DNA from: Colocasia esculenta
Lineage: Eukaryota; Streptophyta; Magnoliopsida; Alismatales; Araceae
Assembly: GCA_014218235.1 (NCBI GenBank)
Contig: CM024766.1
Location: 54,111,545 to 54,175,544 of the forward strand
Direction: 5' to 3'
Length of the DNA: 64,000 nucleotides
Shown here: positions 45,395 to 57,284 of the stretch, one piece after another
Layout: each line of letters opens with the position of its first letter
Position numbering within the stretch: the first letter of the stretch is position 1
Program-made: the position numbers and the translations under genes
Notes under the pieces: model-generated
The model's database searches: none
Told to the model about the DNA's origin: nothing
The model's input: only the letters and a program-made list of their open reading frames with translations

Positions 45395-45932
45395 ATATTC
45401 AGCAAAAGTTTTATTTGATTCAGTGTCGCCTCTGGTGAGTTATGCTCACCTCGTGTTATATAGATGAGGCTCCATTGTGTTTGAAGGGAACCAGATGCCA
45501 GGTTGGTTATATGCTTTACAGTTGATTGATTATGATATTATCTTGGGTATGGACTGGCTTGAAGCCTATGGAGCTATGCTAGATTGCAGGAAGAAAAGGA
45601 TCAGGTTTTGTCACCCCAATGGTTCTGTATTTGAATATCAAGGTATGCCTTTTTGTCCTTCTAAGTTTATAATTTCTGCAATTAGAGCTAGAATGTTGAT
45701 TAATGCGGGGTGTGTGGCTTATCTAGCTTCTGTAAGTTTGGTAAAAACTAGTAAGTCAGTTGAGGCAGTTCCCGTGGTTAGGGAATTTGCAGATGTGTTT
45801 CCAGATGAGTTGCCTGGTTTAGCTCCACACAGAGAGGTGGACTTTACTGTTGAGTTATTGCCAGGTACCATGCTGATTTCTAAAGCACCCTATCGGATGG
45901 CACCGGCAGAGCTTAAAGAGTTGAAGAAGTAA
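45395..45932 (+). pseudogene. Element G protease and RT start
   Basis: The protease N terminus is decayed: the active-site region around 45405-45440 still codes for FDSVSPLVSYA-like residues but without the usual DTGA. From 45477 the frame is clean, with DYDIILGMDWLEAYGAMLDC and the linker EFADVFPDELPGLAP. It ends at a TAA (45930-45932) where relatives have Gln. Confidence 0.85.
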
Positions 45933-46688
45933 TTGGAAGAATTGCTAGAAAAAGGGTTTATTAGGCCGAGTCACTCCCCGTGGGGAGCACCAGTGTTATT
46001 CGTGAAAAAGAAGGATGGAAGCTTTCGAATGTGTATTGACTATAGAAAGTTGAATGATGTGACCATTAAGAATAAGTACCTGTTGCCAAGAATAGATGAT
46101 TTGTTTGATCAATTGCAGTCAGCCAAGGTGTTTTCTAAAATTGACTTGAGGTCAGGGTACCATCAATTGAGAATCAGAGAGGAGGATATAGATAAAACAG
46201 CTTTTAGAACCCGATATGGTCACTATGAGTTTGTGGTTATGTCGTTTGGGCTAACCAATGCTCCTGCAGCTTTCATGGATCTGATGAACAAAATTTTTCA
46301 TCCGTACTTAGACCAATTCATTGTGGTCTTTATAGATGATATTATGATTTATTCAGCTTCTGAAGAGGAGCATGCTGCTCATTTGAGGTTTACTCTTCAG
46401 TTATTAAGAGATAATCAGTTGTTTGCTAAATTTAGTAAGTGTGAGTTCTGGTTAAAAGAAATCCAATTTTTGGGTCATGTCATCTCGGCAGATGGAGTGG
46501 CAGTTGATCCAAGTAAAGTGGAATCGGTGATGAAGTGGGAAGTGCCTAAGACAATTACAGAGATTAGAAGTTTCTTGGGGCTAGCAGGCTATTATAGGCG
46601 CTTCATACAAGATTTTTCTAAGATTGCAGCACCCATGACTAGACTGACTAGGAAGGGTGTGCCATTTGTGTGGTCCGGGGAGTGTTAG
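45933..46688 (+). pseudogene. Element G reverse transcriptase
   Basis: The frame is the same as its neighbours. Motifs: LLEKGFIRPSHSPWGAPVLFV, IDYRKLNDVTI, SKIDLRSGYHQLRI, FGLTNAPAAFM and the catalytic FIDDIMIYS, then the connection FLGHVISADGVAVDPSKVE and IRSFLGLAGYYRRFI. It ends at a TAG (46686-46688) where relatives have Gln. All RT catalytic residues I can check are present. Confidence 0.93.
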
Positions 46689-48641
46689 AGAAGTTTTATG
46701 GAATTAAAGAAAAGGCTTACTTCAGCACCGATATTGACACTACCAGTAGGAAGTGGTGGATTTGTTGTGTATACAGATGCATCTAGAAGAGGGCTAGGCG
46801 CAGTGTTAATGCAGCATAGCAAAGTGATAGCCTATGCGTCCAGGCAATTGAAGCCAACCGAAGAGAATTATCCCACCCATGATTTAGAATTGGCAGCAGT
46901 TGTGTTTGCTTTGAAATTGTGGAGGCATTATTTGTATAGCGAAAGATTTGAAATTTTTACAGATCATAAAAGTTTAAAGTATATCTTCTCTCAAAAGGAT
47001 TTAAATCTTCACCAATGTAGATGGGTTGAATATTTAAAGGATTATCATTTTAGTTTGGCTTACCATCCGGGTAAGGCCAATGTTGTTGCTGATGCCTTAA
47101 GTAGGAAGGCTTATGTAAACCACATGATGATTAAAGAATGGAAGTTGTATGAGGAGATAGCAGAAAACTCCTTGTACGTGCCGAGTAGTCAGTGGCGGGC
47201 AGTACTAGCCAGTAGTACTGTAGAGCCATCTTTGTATTGGCAGATTGTTGAAGCTCAGAAAGCAGATGCAAATTTAGCCGAAATTGTGAAAATGGAAGGG
47301 GTTACCCTTGATGATAATTGTGTGGTTAGGCTCAGAGGCAGATTATTTGTACCAGCAGAAAGAGAAGTGAAGCAGAGAGTGTTAGAAGAGGCTCATAAAT
47401 CCTGTTACACTATTCATCCAGGCAGTACTAAGATGTACCAGGATCTGAGAAAGCATTTCTGGTGGCCTCATATGAAAAAGAAAATAGCTGAATTTGTTTT
47501 AAGATGTGTTGTGTGTCAGCAAATTAAGGCAGAGCATCAGAAACCCGGAGGTCTATTGCAACCGTTACCCATTCCACAGTGGAAGTGGGATGATATTTCT
47601 ATGGACTTCGTGGCAGGCCTACCGAGAACAGCATCAAGTCATAATGGAATATGGGTGTTTGTGGATAGATTGACTAAAGTGTGCAGATTAGTGCCAGTGA
47701 GTATGTCTTGGCCAGTGGATAAATTAGCAAAAGTGTATGCTGATAGAATTATTCCACTTCATGGTGTTCCGAAGTCAATTGTATCTGATAGAGATCCCAG
47801 GTTTACTTCAGGTTTTTGGAGGAGCCTGCAGAGAGTTGTAGGCACTGAGTTGAGGTATAGCTCAGCTTACCACCCGCAGACGGATGGTCAAACAGAGAGA
47901 ACTATCCAGACAATTGAAGATATGTTGCGAGCTTGTTGTTTAGTTTAGGGTGGTAGCTGGGAGCATCATTTGGGTATGGTGGAATTTGCTTATAATAATA
48001 GTTACCATACCAGCCGTGGGATGGCACCTTATGAAGCTTTATATGGAAGACCATGTAGAACACCTTTAAATTGGCATGAAGTGGGAGAGAGGCAGTTAGT
48101 GGGCCCTGAGTTAGTTTAGCAAACTACAGAATTGGTAAAATTTATTAAAGAAAAATTGCAAGCAGCTCAGGGTAGGCAGAAAAGTTATGCTGATAATCGG
48201 AGAAGGCCACTTCAATTTGAAGTTGGAGATTATGTTTTTCTAAAAATCTCTCCTAGCAAAGGTATTGTGAGGTTCGGTAAGAAGGGAAAGCTGAGTCCGA
48301 GATATGTGGGACCCGTCCAGGTGTTGGAAAGGATTGGGGAGACAGCGTATAGACTGGATTTGCCAGCAGATTTTGCAGATGTTCATGATATCTTTCATGT
48401 CTCTATGTTAAAGAAGTGTATTAAGGACCCAGCACAAATAATCAGTTATCAAGGAAGTGATTTGAGACCGGACATGTCTATGCCAGAATATCCGGTACAA
48501 ATTACTGATCGCAAGATGAAAAAGTTGCAAAATAAAGAAATTGAGTTAGTTAAAGTCAGATGGGAGAATAGGCTGGGTGGTGAGGATACCTGGGAGTTAG
48601 CCGATGAAATGGCTAAAGGATACCCTTACTTGCTTCAGTAA
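46689..48641 (+). pseudogene. Element G RNase H and integrase with chromodomain-like tail
   Basis: RNase H: VVYTDASRRGLGAVLMQ, ASRQLKPTEENYPTHDLELA, DHKSLKYIFSQ, HPGKANVVADALSRK. Integrase: zinc site in HKSCYTIHPGSTKMYQD with CVVCQ, catalytic Asp in SMDFVAGLP and SDRDPRFTS, and Glu in TIEDMLRAC. The tail (VKVRWENRLGGEDTWELADE) resembles a chromodomain remnant. Stops at 47946-47948 and 48117-48119 are both TAG where a Gln codon fits. No frameshift is seen here. Without the four stops the pol would be intact, so the element was active fairly recently. Confidence 0.93.
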
Positions 48642-48747
48642 TGTTTTAAATCTTTTTAGATGATAGTATTTGTAAATGTATGTGTACATTATGTGTGGAA
48701 TTGTATTATGAATTTCGAGGTCGAAATTTCTTTTTAGATGATAGTAA

Positions 48748-50616
48748 TGTAACGTCGCGCATTTTTCGGATCCTTGTGGATCGTGTGTTTAGCGTTTATG
48801 GTGGCCAATGTGAGGCCATTGTGGCTTGTGTGCCGTGTGTGTGTGTGTGTTTCTGGGCTTACTGGGCCGACGTTTTGGGCCTGTAGTACCCTAGATCTCT
48901 CAGCCTGTCATCGCGACAGGAAGGTCTGTCGCGTTTTTAACGCGACAGAGGAGGCCGTCGCTTTCATGTTGCCTCCTTGGTGCGTTGACCGTCTGCATGT
49001 GCGCCATGTGTAGCGCTCAGGGCAGCGGGCGTTGGGAAGGCGACCCTCAGGTCCATCGCGACCTGGTCGCGATGCCACGATCCGTCGCGTTCCGAACCGC
49101 AGTAGGTTTTTAAATAACCCCAGCCAAGCAAAATGCTCAGGGTTTCTGCTCGGCCAGGGGAAGGTGCTGTGGTGATTTCAGCTGGGATTTGGCGTCTTCG
49201 GCGTGTCCTCACTGCAAGGAGTCCGGGAGAAGCAGGGGAAACGCCTGGAGATCGCTGCATAACGCGTTCTTAGCGAAGGTAGGTGAACTCTTCCTATTTT
49301 CAGGGTGTAAATCGCATAGGATTGGGTTCCAATCAGTTTAATGTGTTTCTAACAGTAGATAGCATGCTTAGGTATTCACAAAAGCATGAAAACGAAGAAT
49401 TAAGGGTGGTTTGTATTGTGGAAATGGGCTGTCATGGAGAGAGCTCGGATTAGGGTTCTCACCTGGTAAGGCGACGAATCCCTATGTCGCGTTCTGAATG
49501 TGACACAGCGATGTGTCGCGTTAAGGATCAAGAGGCGACAGGTAAGTTGGTCGCGTTCTGGACCTGAAGGCGACATGTCGTGGCGTCATGGTTTACACAT
49601 GTGATTAACCGATTATCGTTATCGGTATGCTCAGTGTTAGTGAGCAGTGCATTGGCACTTGTGGCGCTCTGGGAAGCGTGTGGTTTTCGAGACTAGCTCA
49701 CAGGTTACGTAGCTAGCTAGTAGTTTGCCTGTGGACATAGTGTTCACATGAGGCAAGTGGTGTTCACGTGTTGTGGATCGTCAGTACACGAGGTTTATGT
49801 GAGGTTTCACGTGGTTTGTGCGGTGCGCACGTGGTTTCTGTGTGTGTGTCAGGTACTAGACGCCTACCGTGGTTACCTCTCCAGTTGGGTGCCCCAGGTT
49901 CTCTGTGAGCCAGGCTGTAGCTCGGGGCTTTGTCCCGGTACTTGTGATGTACTGTCGAGGTCTGTGTCGTCTGACCTGGACACCCTCACTCCTTAGTTTG
50001 ATACGTCCGGCTGAGGGAAAGACAACAGTGGGACAGTGACTCTTGAGTTTGTTTTTAGTAACTTGTAGCGCGCTCTTAGTTGGGGGTACGGACACCAGTT
50101 GGCGACACTGGTCCCCGACTAGTCCTTTTCCAGTGCCTCACTCTAGCGAGCCCAGGCCAAGGTCTCTAGAGGTGCTAGGCATGGGCCTGTGACCGTGTGG
50201 TCCTCAGGTGGTGGTGTTTAGTTGGTCTCCACAGTTGCTTGTCTTTTTCACGTGGAGCGGCAGCTGGACCTTTCGTCCGTGGTTGCGAGACTGAGAGGTA
50301 GACTTGTGTTAGTTTGTCCGAGTCTGTTGCTGGTGTCACGAACCAGTCTACGTGGCTCGAGTGTGGCAATCTCTACCGTAGCTCGTACATATGTTGGAGT
50401 TTTGCCATTTATTTATTACAGTTGTTTTACGCAGTCGGCTTGCGGTGAGTTTGTTTATAGCTTAATATCCTATTTAGTTGTGCTATAAATTGCTAGCATA
50501 GTTTACTGCTTTCGGTACTTGTTTTTGGTTTGCTCGGTGTTGGGGGAGTTCCCTACTGAGCCAGTGACTAGCGAGGCTCACCCCTACTCCCCACAGCCGG
50601 GGGCGAGGAGGAGGTT
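48748..50616 (+). repeat. 3' LTR of element G, truncated
   Basis: It matches 41761-43690 and stops after GAGGAGGAGGTT. About 310 bases of the LTR end are missing. It also lacks about 50 bases found at 42600-42655 in the 5' LTR. Purine-rich sequence before it is poor (the usual G-rich tract reads TAGATGATAGTAA). Confidence 0.9.
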
Positions 50617-51180
50617 CATCCAAACCTTATTGTTGCACAGGCACTTGGAGAACTCTATCCGCATCTTGTTTGGACGATCCTTCAGATAGTATAGCTCCAA
50701 TACCGACTGCGGAGATGATGTGAGGCAGAGATGGTTGCATAAGATCTTCGTCATTGGCACCAACTTGCACTTCTTGCATGCCAGGTAGAAAATGAAGATC
50801 ATCCTCCAAGAGTTCGGCACCAGCTGCATCAGGGCCATCTTCAACTCTTGAAATACCTCCTTCATGAAGTTTGGCACTGCCAATCAGAATCCTATGGCCA
50901 AAATGTCCAGCGACAGGAAAAATGCACCCTCCAGAGATATGTTTGATCCTCTCAGAGATGGGAGATCTCGGATTTGCTGGAGATACAGAAGCGCTCGCGT
51001 AGTCCCTTCGCGATCCAGTATCTCTTCGACTCCTCTGGCACTTTGCTGGCCTGGGTCACTAGTTTCCCTTTGCGTTGGACCATCTCTATCTATTGGTCAT
51101 TGCTGGAGTCAGAGAAGAAGGTGGATGAAGATGGGAAAAGGATCATAAAGGTTAACTCTCTTTGGGAAGTTTAAAACCAT
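50617..51180 (-). pseudogene. Remnant resembling plant 'putative gypsy-type' transposon proteins
   Basis: The minus strand codes for NFMKEVFQELKMALMQLVPN, then SWRMIFIFYLACKKCKL. This is the style of a plant transposon-associated N-terminal domain often found in gypsy-related, non-autonomous repeats. Upstream residues in other frames are short and broken. It begins right at the broken G LTR end, so it is probably cut by the same rearrangement. The assignment is tentative. Confidence 0.4.
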
Positions 51181-52472
51181 AAAGAGTACGACCTCCCTTC
51201 CCTTCCCTCTTATAGGGAGGGGGAAAATCATTACATGGGTGAGAAATTCAAAAACGAAAATGGCGATTCATGTACATGAGACACCTACTCGGCTACCAAA
51301 GATGACGCTTCACCCTTCATCACCATCATTAGCACTAATCTTAAGGACCAATTGATGGCTTCCCCCCACACCTCCAGTGTCACTCCTCTAAATGGTGTTG
51401 TCTAATAAGATAGGCTTCGCAACACTAGCGAAGCTTCCTCGTCCATGTCACTCCACTCAAGTGTTCAATGGCTCCCTTATGACCGACTTGAGAGTGGGAG
51501 TAAGTGAGGAGGTGATTTCTAGCTCATCAAGCCCGTAGGCCTAATATGGCCCATTCTTGCCTTTTATCCGCCTTTTCACCTTCCACATGTCCCTGGATGC
51601 TTCAAGGGCCTCCGAGCACATGCTTATTCTAGCAAATGAGCATGAGCCTTGCCAGTTGTCCTTGGGTCTCTGAGCCCCCCTTATCGAGCACCCACTTAGC
51701 AGCTCCATGGGCACTGTAACCGCCCCCATTATGCCAATCTTCGCTCCCCTCGAAGGTGTGTAACTCCTTATAACAAAATTGTTGTAGAGCTGCTCCCCAA
51801 GATCCAAGCAGTTTCCCCACCACAATCTCCTTAATGTTTCTCCATTAGGGCAACTATGGCCCTCAATGGACCATTACGACTTGTTGGTGTGTGACCTACC
51901 CACGCATCGACTATATAAGGGGACCTAAACCTCCGATGTCAAGGTATGCAAACTCTTCTGCTATCAACCCCGTAACAAGTTTCAATCAAGCTGTGTATTG
52001 ATTTAGGCATTGAAGGGTTCTCCCCCGGTTCTCCAAATCAGGGCCCTTTGACATTTTCTTCATTCTTGCAGGTCCTATGCACCCACTGATCGAGTCGCCC
52101 CTTCTCTCAACGCGTAGACAGAAGGAGTGTCCTTCGACCACTTTCTAACCGCTAAAGTATATATTTTTGGATCATGATGGAGCATAGACATCCTAAAGGG
52201 GGGTGAATAGGACTTTTGAAATTCCTTCTAAGAGGAGTTAGATAAGAAAATCACTAAAGATAATCTTCATGGTTAGTGCAATGTGTGAAATAAAAATATA
52301 GACAAGTGGAAGCAATCACACACAATGGATACCGGATCTTCTACGTCCAGTCCCCAATCGATACATTGAGATTTCAACTAACCACCAGGCCAACTTGGTC
52401 TTCCCTTCAAAGAGGGGTATTACACTACTTGCTTCTAAGTAAGTCCTTCCTTCACCAAAGGGGTATACAACC
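51181..52472. other. Unassigned repeat-like DNA
   Basis: I see no gene. A CTATATAAGG (51911-51920) followed by a leader-like stretch and a TTCATTCTTGCAG that could be a splice acceptor (about 52058-52070) suggest an LTR or leader of another element. AAAGGGGGGTGAATAG (52196-52211) is a motif I have seen around plant LTR elements (from memory). Confidence 0.4.
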
Positions 52473-55400
52473 TGTCACGTCCCGATAATTACGCAGCGGA
52501 TATTAGTTCGAATAATTCGAGTCGATATTCCGAGACGTGAACAGTCGGCAAATAAGCCTCTAGCTAGCACGCGCTAAATGTGTATCAACACCACATCACA
52601 ATAGGGCCCAAATGTTGAACTCAATATAAATTGTATTCAATTGTATTAAAAATGAAAACTATTACAGGACTAAGACTCAATAAAAGCTAAAGTACATAAT
52701 ACCTCACTTCCTACTACATTGTTCTAACACTCAAAATAACTAACTATAATAGACTCATAATTGGAACGCTCATCACTCGGACGCATTCCCATCCTCGACT
52801 TGCTCTTCCTCTTGAACTTCATAGTCACCTAGATTGGGTAAAAGATAGGGGATGAGCAAACTAGCCCAGTAGGATTTATATCTCAATGTGTGGGCAATGA
52901 TATAAGTGATTAGCAATTTAGGACTAGGTAAGCACGATGAATGTCATGATATGCATGTACGAATAAAACTCATTAAAACATGATATGAGCTAGAGAGAGA
53001 GTGATCGTGATAGAGCAAGATCTAGAACAATATAACGAGTTGGAACTAGCAATAGATCACTTTGTACAAGCACGCAAGATTTCAATTGATGTCAAGAACG
53101 CAAGATATCACTAATTGCATTAAATGTAGAATGGCCATATCACGCAAGCAAGCAAGCAAGAATGTACGAGCACGATCGAGTAACACTAATCAGGCATGTA
53201 GACTCTAATGTACACAAAGGAAAGATCCACCAAGAATGCACACTAGGACACATGTATGTGGTTATTGTATCTATCATTCAACAAGCAAGAAAGTACTCCC
53301 AGCGCATGTGCAACGCCAGTAATCATTATACCCCATGGTTAACAGTATATCTATGACTCGTCGTCATTGGGGCTAGATTGGAGCCCTTGGACACACGTCG
53401 TGCCCTGTCAGCATCTCATGTAAATTTTTAAATGTAGATACCCACAGTCATTAATAATGGCCAATGAGAGTTCAATAAGTAAGCATGTGTAATGTCATGT
53501 TCATGATGATGATGAGAACAAGTAATAAGTAATTGAACATGATTTCATAATAACAATGGTCAAGAGATAAATTTGACAGCATAACGGTATGATTTATACT
53601 TTGGTTCAATGTTTACATTAATGGATTTAGTCTAGATTGTAAATCACACTCACGAGGTCAAGAAGAAAAAGGAAGTGCACGCTATCTCCAGGGAACTTCA
53701 ATGGTACAACCAACTCGTCAGCCATGTGGGAATCCATGGTCAGAGGAGATTTACGGAGGCCTTGGTGAAAAGGTCGCTAGTCTACCGATTCGGAATGACC
53801 GGTAGAGAGTTTCCAATTTCCCAAGAAAATGCTACCTAACAGTGCTAGTGTGTAGTGCGGTACGCGTGTCTCAATTCTCAAACCATCGGTCTCAAACTCG
53901 CAGGAAGCACTTGACAATATAACATGGAATAAAACTACGCACTTTAAATCATCATGGTTTGCAAGATTTTATGATAACTCTTATCATTTAAACATGGTAG
54001 AACAGTAGGAAGATTAAATCACAAGAAATATGAATGGATCATAACATTTAAGGAGCACTTAGAATAGCATCCATATAATTAAAGCTTTTTAAATGGGTTA
54101 ATCGCTTTTAAGCCATTAAACAACAATCATGTAATGATCAGACCCAAGACAGGTAACTTACACAGCAAATATCACATTTATACAGACCTCGGGTATATGC
54201 GGAAAACTTTGTAAGAAAACACGTGGTTTCCGGTAAAAATCCTGAGATCACGACATAGCCATATAAGGAAGGCGACAGGGTGTTGTCAGGTCGGGGTCAG
54301 ATCGCGACATAGGTGTGTAAGCATCGCGACAGGGAAGTCAATCAGGCAGGTAGATAGCGACAGAGCGTATGTAGCCTTGAGAAAGCGACAAGGGGTATGT
54401 CACAATCAACCCTCTAAAAGCGACATATCGGGCCGTCGTGTTCACAGGGTCCGTGCCTGGCTCGGACAGAGCAAGGACAGTGCCTTGGATTACGGACCTG
54501 TCTTTCCTTCTTTTGACATAGGGTTGTTCTAAAATAGAGAACAAATTGCACGGTGTGTGAAAAATAACGAAACCAGTTTTAAAATAACCTAGACATACTA
54601 GGGTACTTCCAGTAAATCGGAATTGAACAATAAAGATGGTTTCGATAGGCTTTGATCACGGGGAACACAAGGTCAGACCAAGGGTAACTTGAAGACGTAG
54701 TTTTATGCGGCAACCCTATTACCATGCTTATAACTCTCTAACTAATAAGATTTAGACAAAACGTTCAACATGAAACCTGACGAGGACAACTAGTAGAATA
54801 ACTTTCATGTTATGAGTTTTCTATAATTCGGTCTTGAAGCATGTGCAACATGTTAAGAATGGGAAAAGCTCTAACAGTGCGCGACTTTGGCAAAACGCTT
54901 ATAAATCAAGATCTACTAAATGAAATTTGATGAAACCAGTGGGAAATGAAAGTTAACTTGATGTTCTAAACATTGGTATAGGATATGTTAAGGTTTGGCC
55001 CGAGAAAACCTACCTTCTAGGTTGAAGAAGTCTCATTTTTCCAGAAAACCCAAGTTCAGACCACTTGGAGGAGAACGCTTACTGCTCCGTGTATACTGCA
55101 TGGAATTTGAGTATTCCACTTGGGTTAGAATGTAGACTTGACCCACTTTCTAGGGGTATAAGCCTTGCAAGGTTTGGTTTATGTTTGACCTACCTTTGGT
55201 CGACTTCAAGATGACTGTCTGTGCAGGTCGCAACAAACGCAAAGGGGAAGAAGATGAGCTTCTTGTGGTCGTTCCACTGCTCCTCAGCCACCAAGAGCTC
55301 TTCCACACGACCCCAGCAAGTTCTAAACTCGTCCCTAGGGTTTGGGTGAAGAGTATTTAAGCAACCATGATATTTAGGAGTCCTATTATAACTAGGAAAA

Positions 55401-56164
55401 GAGGATTTCGGGATTGGCATGTTTGGTTCCCTATTTTTGATGATTCCCTCCTCCCTTTGAGTGTGTGAGGCATTAGAAAACCTCCCCTCATAGTTAGGCA
55501 CGAATTTGGGTTGTCATGAATGCATGATTGCATCACAATTCAACTCTAATTGCCTCTTTTTAATTTCAACTTATTTATGGTTACGAATTTCTATGTATTT
55601 TCTAGCTTTATTTGATTTTTGGGCCAAATGTTGCCCATTGGCCCAATTATGATAATGGGTCATCAATATATAATGTTGGAAGTCTCCCAACACTTTTATT
55701 TAATTTTTGATTGCGTCGTATTTCCGTGTTAACGGTTTTCCGACTTGTTTCCTTATTTAGATAATCAGTCGCAATAACTCTTAAACCTAGCCCAAATGAT
55801 TTTTATTGAACCAAATTTCTTGATGGGTCATTAGAAGATATTATTTGAATCCCATATATGATTTTTATTTAATTTTCTGACTCATCCAAGTACGTGTGAT
55901 AATGATTTTCCGACTTATTCATAAATTACGATAATAAGTCATGAAACACTTTAAACTTGGCTAATCCAATTTTTATTGGCACAAATTTCTTTGTGGAACA
56001 TTTAGTAATAATGTTTAGGGTTGATCTATGATTTTACGGAATTTTTCGATGTGTTTTAGAACATACGATAATGATATGTATGTTTTAAATACTCTGATAT
56101 TATGAAAATTATTTATTTCCATTTATTTGAGTTTTTATGTAGTTAAAATTTTCGGGGTGCTACA
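52473..56164 (-). mobile_element. Solo family-A LTR
   Basis: It begins TGTCACGTCCCG and ends GGTGCTACA, flanked by CAACC at 52468-52472 and 56165-56169. It aligns with 68-3384 over most of its length but has an extra block at about 53680-53860 and a longer 3' region (55700-56100). Where the other copies carry the GTGTCGACAC array, this one carries GCGAC/TCGCGAC sites. No gene. Confidence 0.93.
54249..54440. repeat. CGCGAC-type cluster in the solo A LTR
   Basis: Cores at 54249/54271 and 54303/54325 (both 22 apart, sets 54 apart), then 54356, 54384 and 54419/54437 (18 apart). The layout mixes the 22/54 geometry of the palindrome class with the CGCGAC motif and its 18-bp step. Confidence 0.75.
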
Positions 56165-56570
56165 CAACCTCCTACTGCAGGCCCTCCCTTCTATTAAAGG
56201 GGAACAAAGGGAACAAACCCCATGCTGGTTACAACACTCTTGATTACAGAAGATGTGCTGCTCAAGAAATGAGCAAGCATAGACAGAAAGAGATATACAG
56301 AGATGAAGAATGGAAGCACTCCTCTCTTTTTGACTTTAGGTGGACTAGGAAGAGTAATCTTAGGATTCTAGTCCACACAACTACAAACTTTTTGAAGACT
56401 TGAATTGAAAACTTGAATGCTTGGAGCAGATCGCTTGGAAAATGACTCTTGTTTTCAAATTTGTATATCTCTAATATCCAGGAAAACTCGTCTCTTTTTA
56501 TATATTCTCCTTGTGTATGTTCGTCCCTTTTCTTCAGCTTCGAATGCTTTTATATAGCCTTCAGAGTCTT
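56165..56570. other. Unassigned DNA between two solo LTRs
   Basis: This continues the sequence before 52472 once the solo LTR and one CAACC copy are removed. No gene is visible. Confidence 0.5.
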
Positions 56571-56720
56571 TGTAACATTATGACTGTTTGGATTGTGGGT
56601 TGGTTGGCTTGTGGGCCAATGTGTGTGGCCTTGGGTTTAGTTTTGAGGTTTGACAGGTCATGTGGGTGTTGTGGGCTAGGAATACGGACCCAACATGCTC
56701 ATTGGTTCTCTATTTGAGAA

Positions 56721-56908
56721 CACAATGGGGGAGGGCATTGCGTTCAGAACGTGTCCCCCGCCTACGTTGCGTTCTTCCCGCTGCTCATTTTCGTTCTTCA
56801 GCTGCATGTGCGACGCGTAGCGCATGCATGGCTGACGTGTGGCATCAATTGTCGAAATGCGTCAGCCTGGCACGTCACATTCTAAATGTGACATCCTGCT
56901 ACGTTGCA
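56721..56908. repeat. Decayed CGCGAC arrays, left part
   Basis: Cores at 56721, 56739, 56750 and 56768, and at 56858, 56876, 56887 and 56905. Both show 18-11-18. Almost all cores are TG/CA derivatives (CACA, TGCG, CGTG, TGTG, TGCA). Confidence 0.8.
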
Positions 56909-57284
56909 TTCTCGATTCTGACTGCTTAAGTGACTTTAGGCCAGCCAAATAGAGGAGGAAGCTCTATTCGACTGAGAGAAGGGATTTTGAAGCTTTCTGG
57001 GCGATTTTAACTCCGAAGCTTGTGGTTCGGCGTGTTCTTGGCACGAGGAGGTTGTACGAAGAGTGGGAAACGCCGATCGATTAGAGTTCTTCGTGTTCTT
57101 CACGTTGGTAGGGAGATTCTCTTTTTTTAATCTTCATTTTTGTATAGTTTGATGGATTGGATGTATGTAAGAGGCTCTGGTAGGTGTATGCATGGTAGGG
57201 TAATGGTTTATGATGTTGTAATTGATCATAGTAGGTTAAGTAGTGAGTTTTGTGGAGTTTTTGGTACATGTTATCTAGACTAGC

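Larger units (their letters stand above)
41761..50616 (+). mobile_element. Element G: Ty3/gypsy chromovirus, plus strand, 3' LTR truncated
   Basis: 5' LTR 41761-44000, primer site 44003, gag, protease, RT, RNase H, integrase, chromodomain-like tail, 3' LTR 48748-50616. The LTRs both start TGTAACGTCGCGC and match closely. The 3' LTR lacks about its last 310 bases, so no target duplication can be tested. The pol frame is kept over about 3.2 kb with only four stops. Confidence 0.92.
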
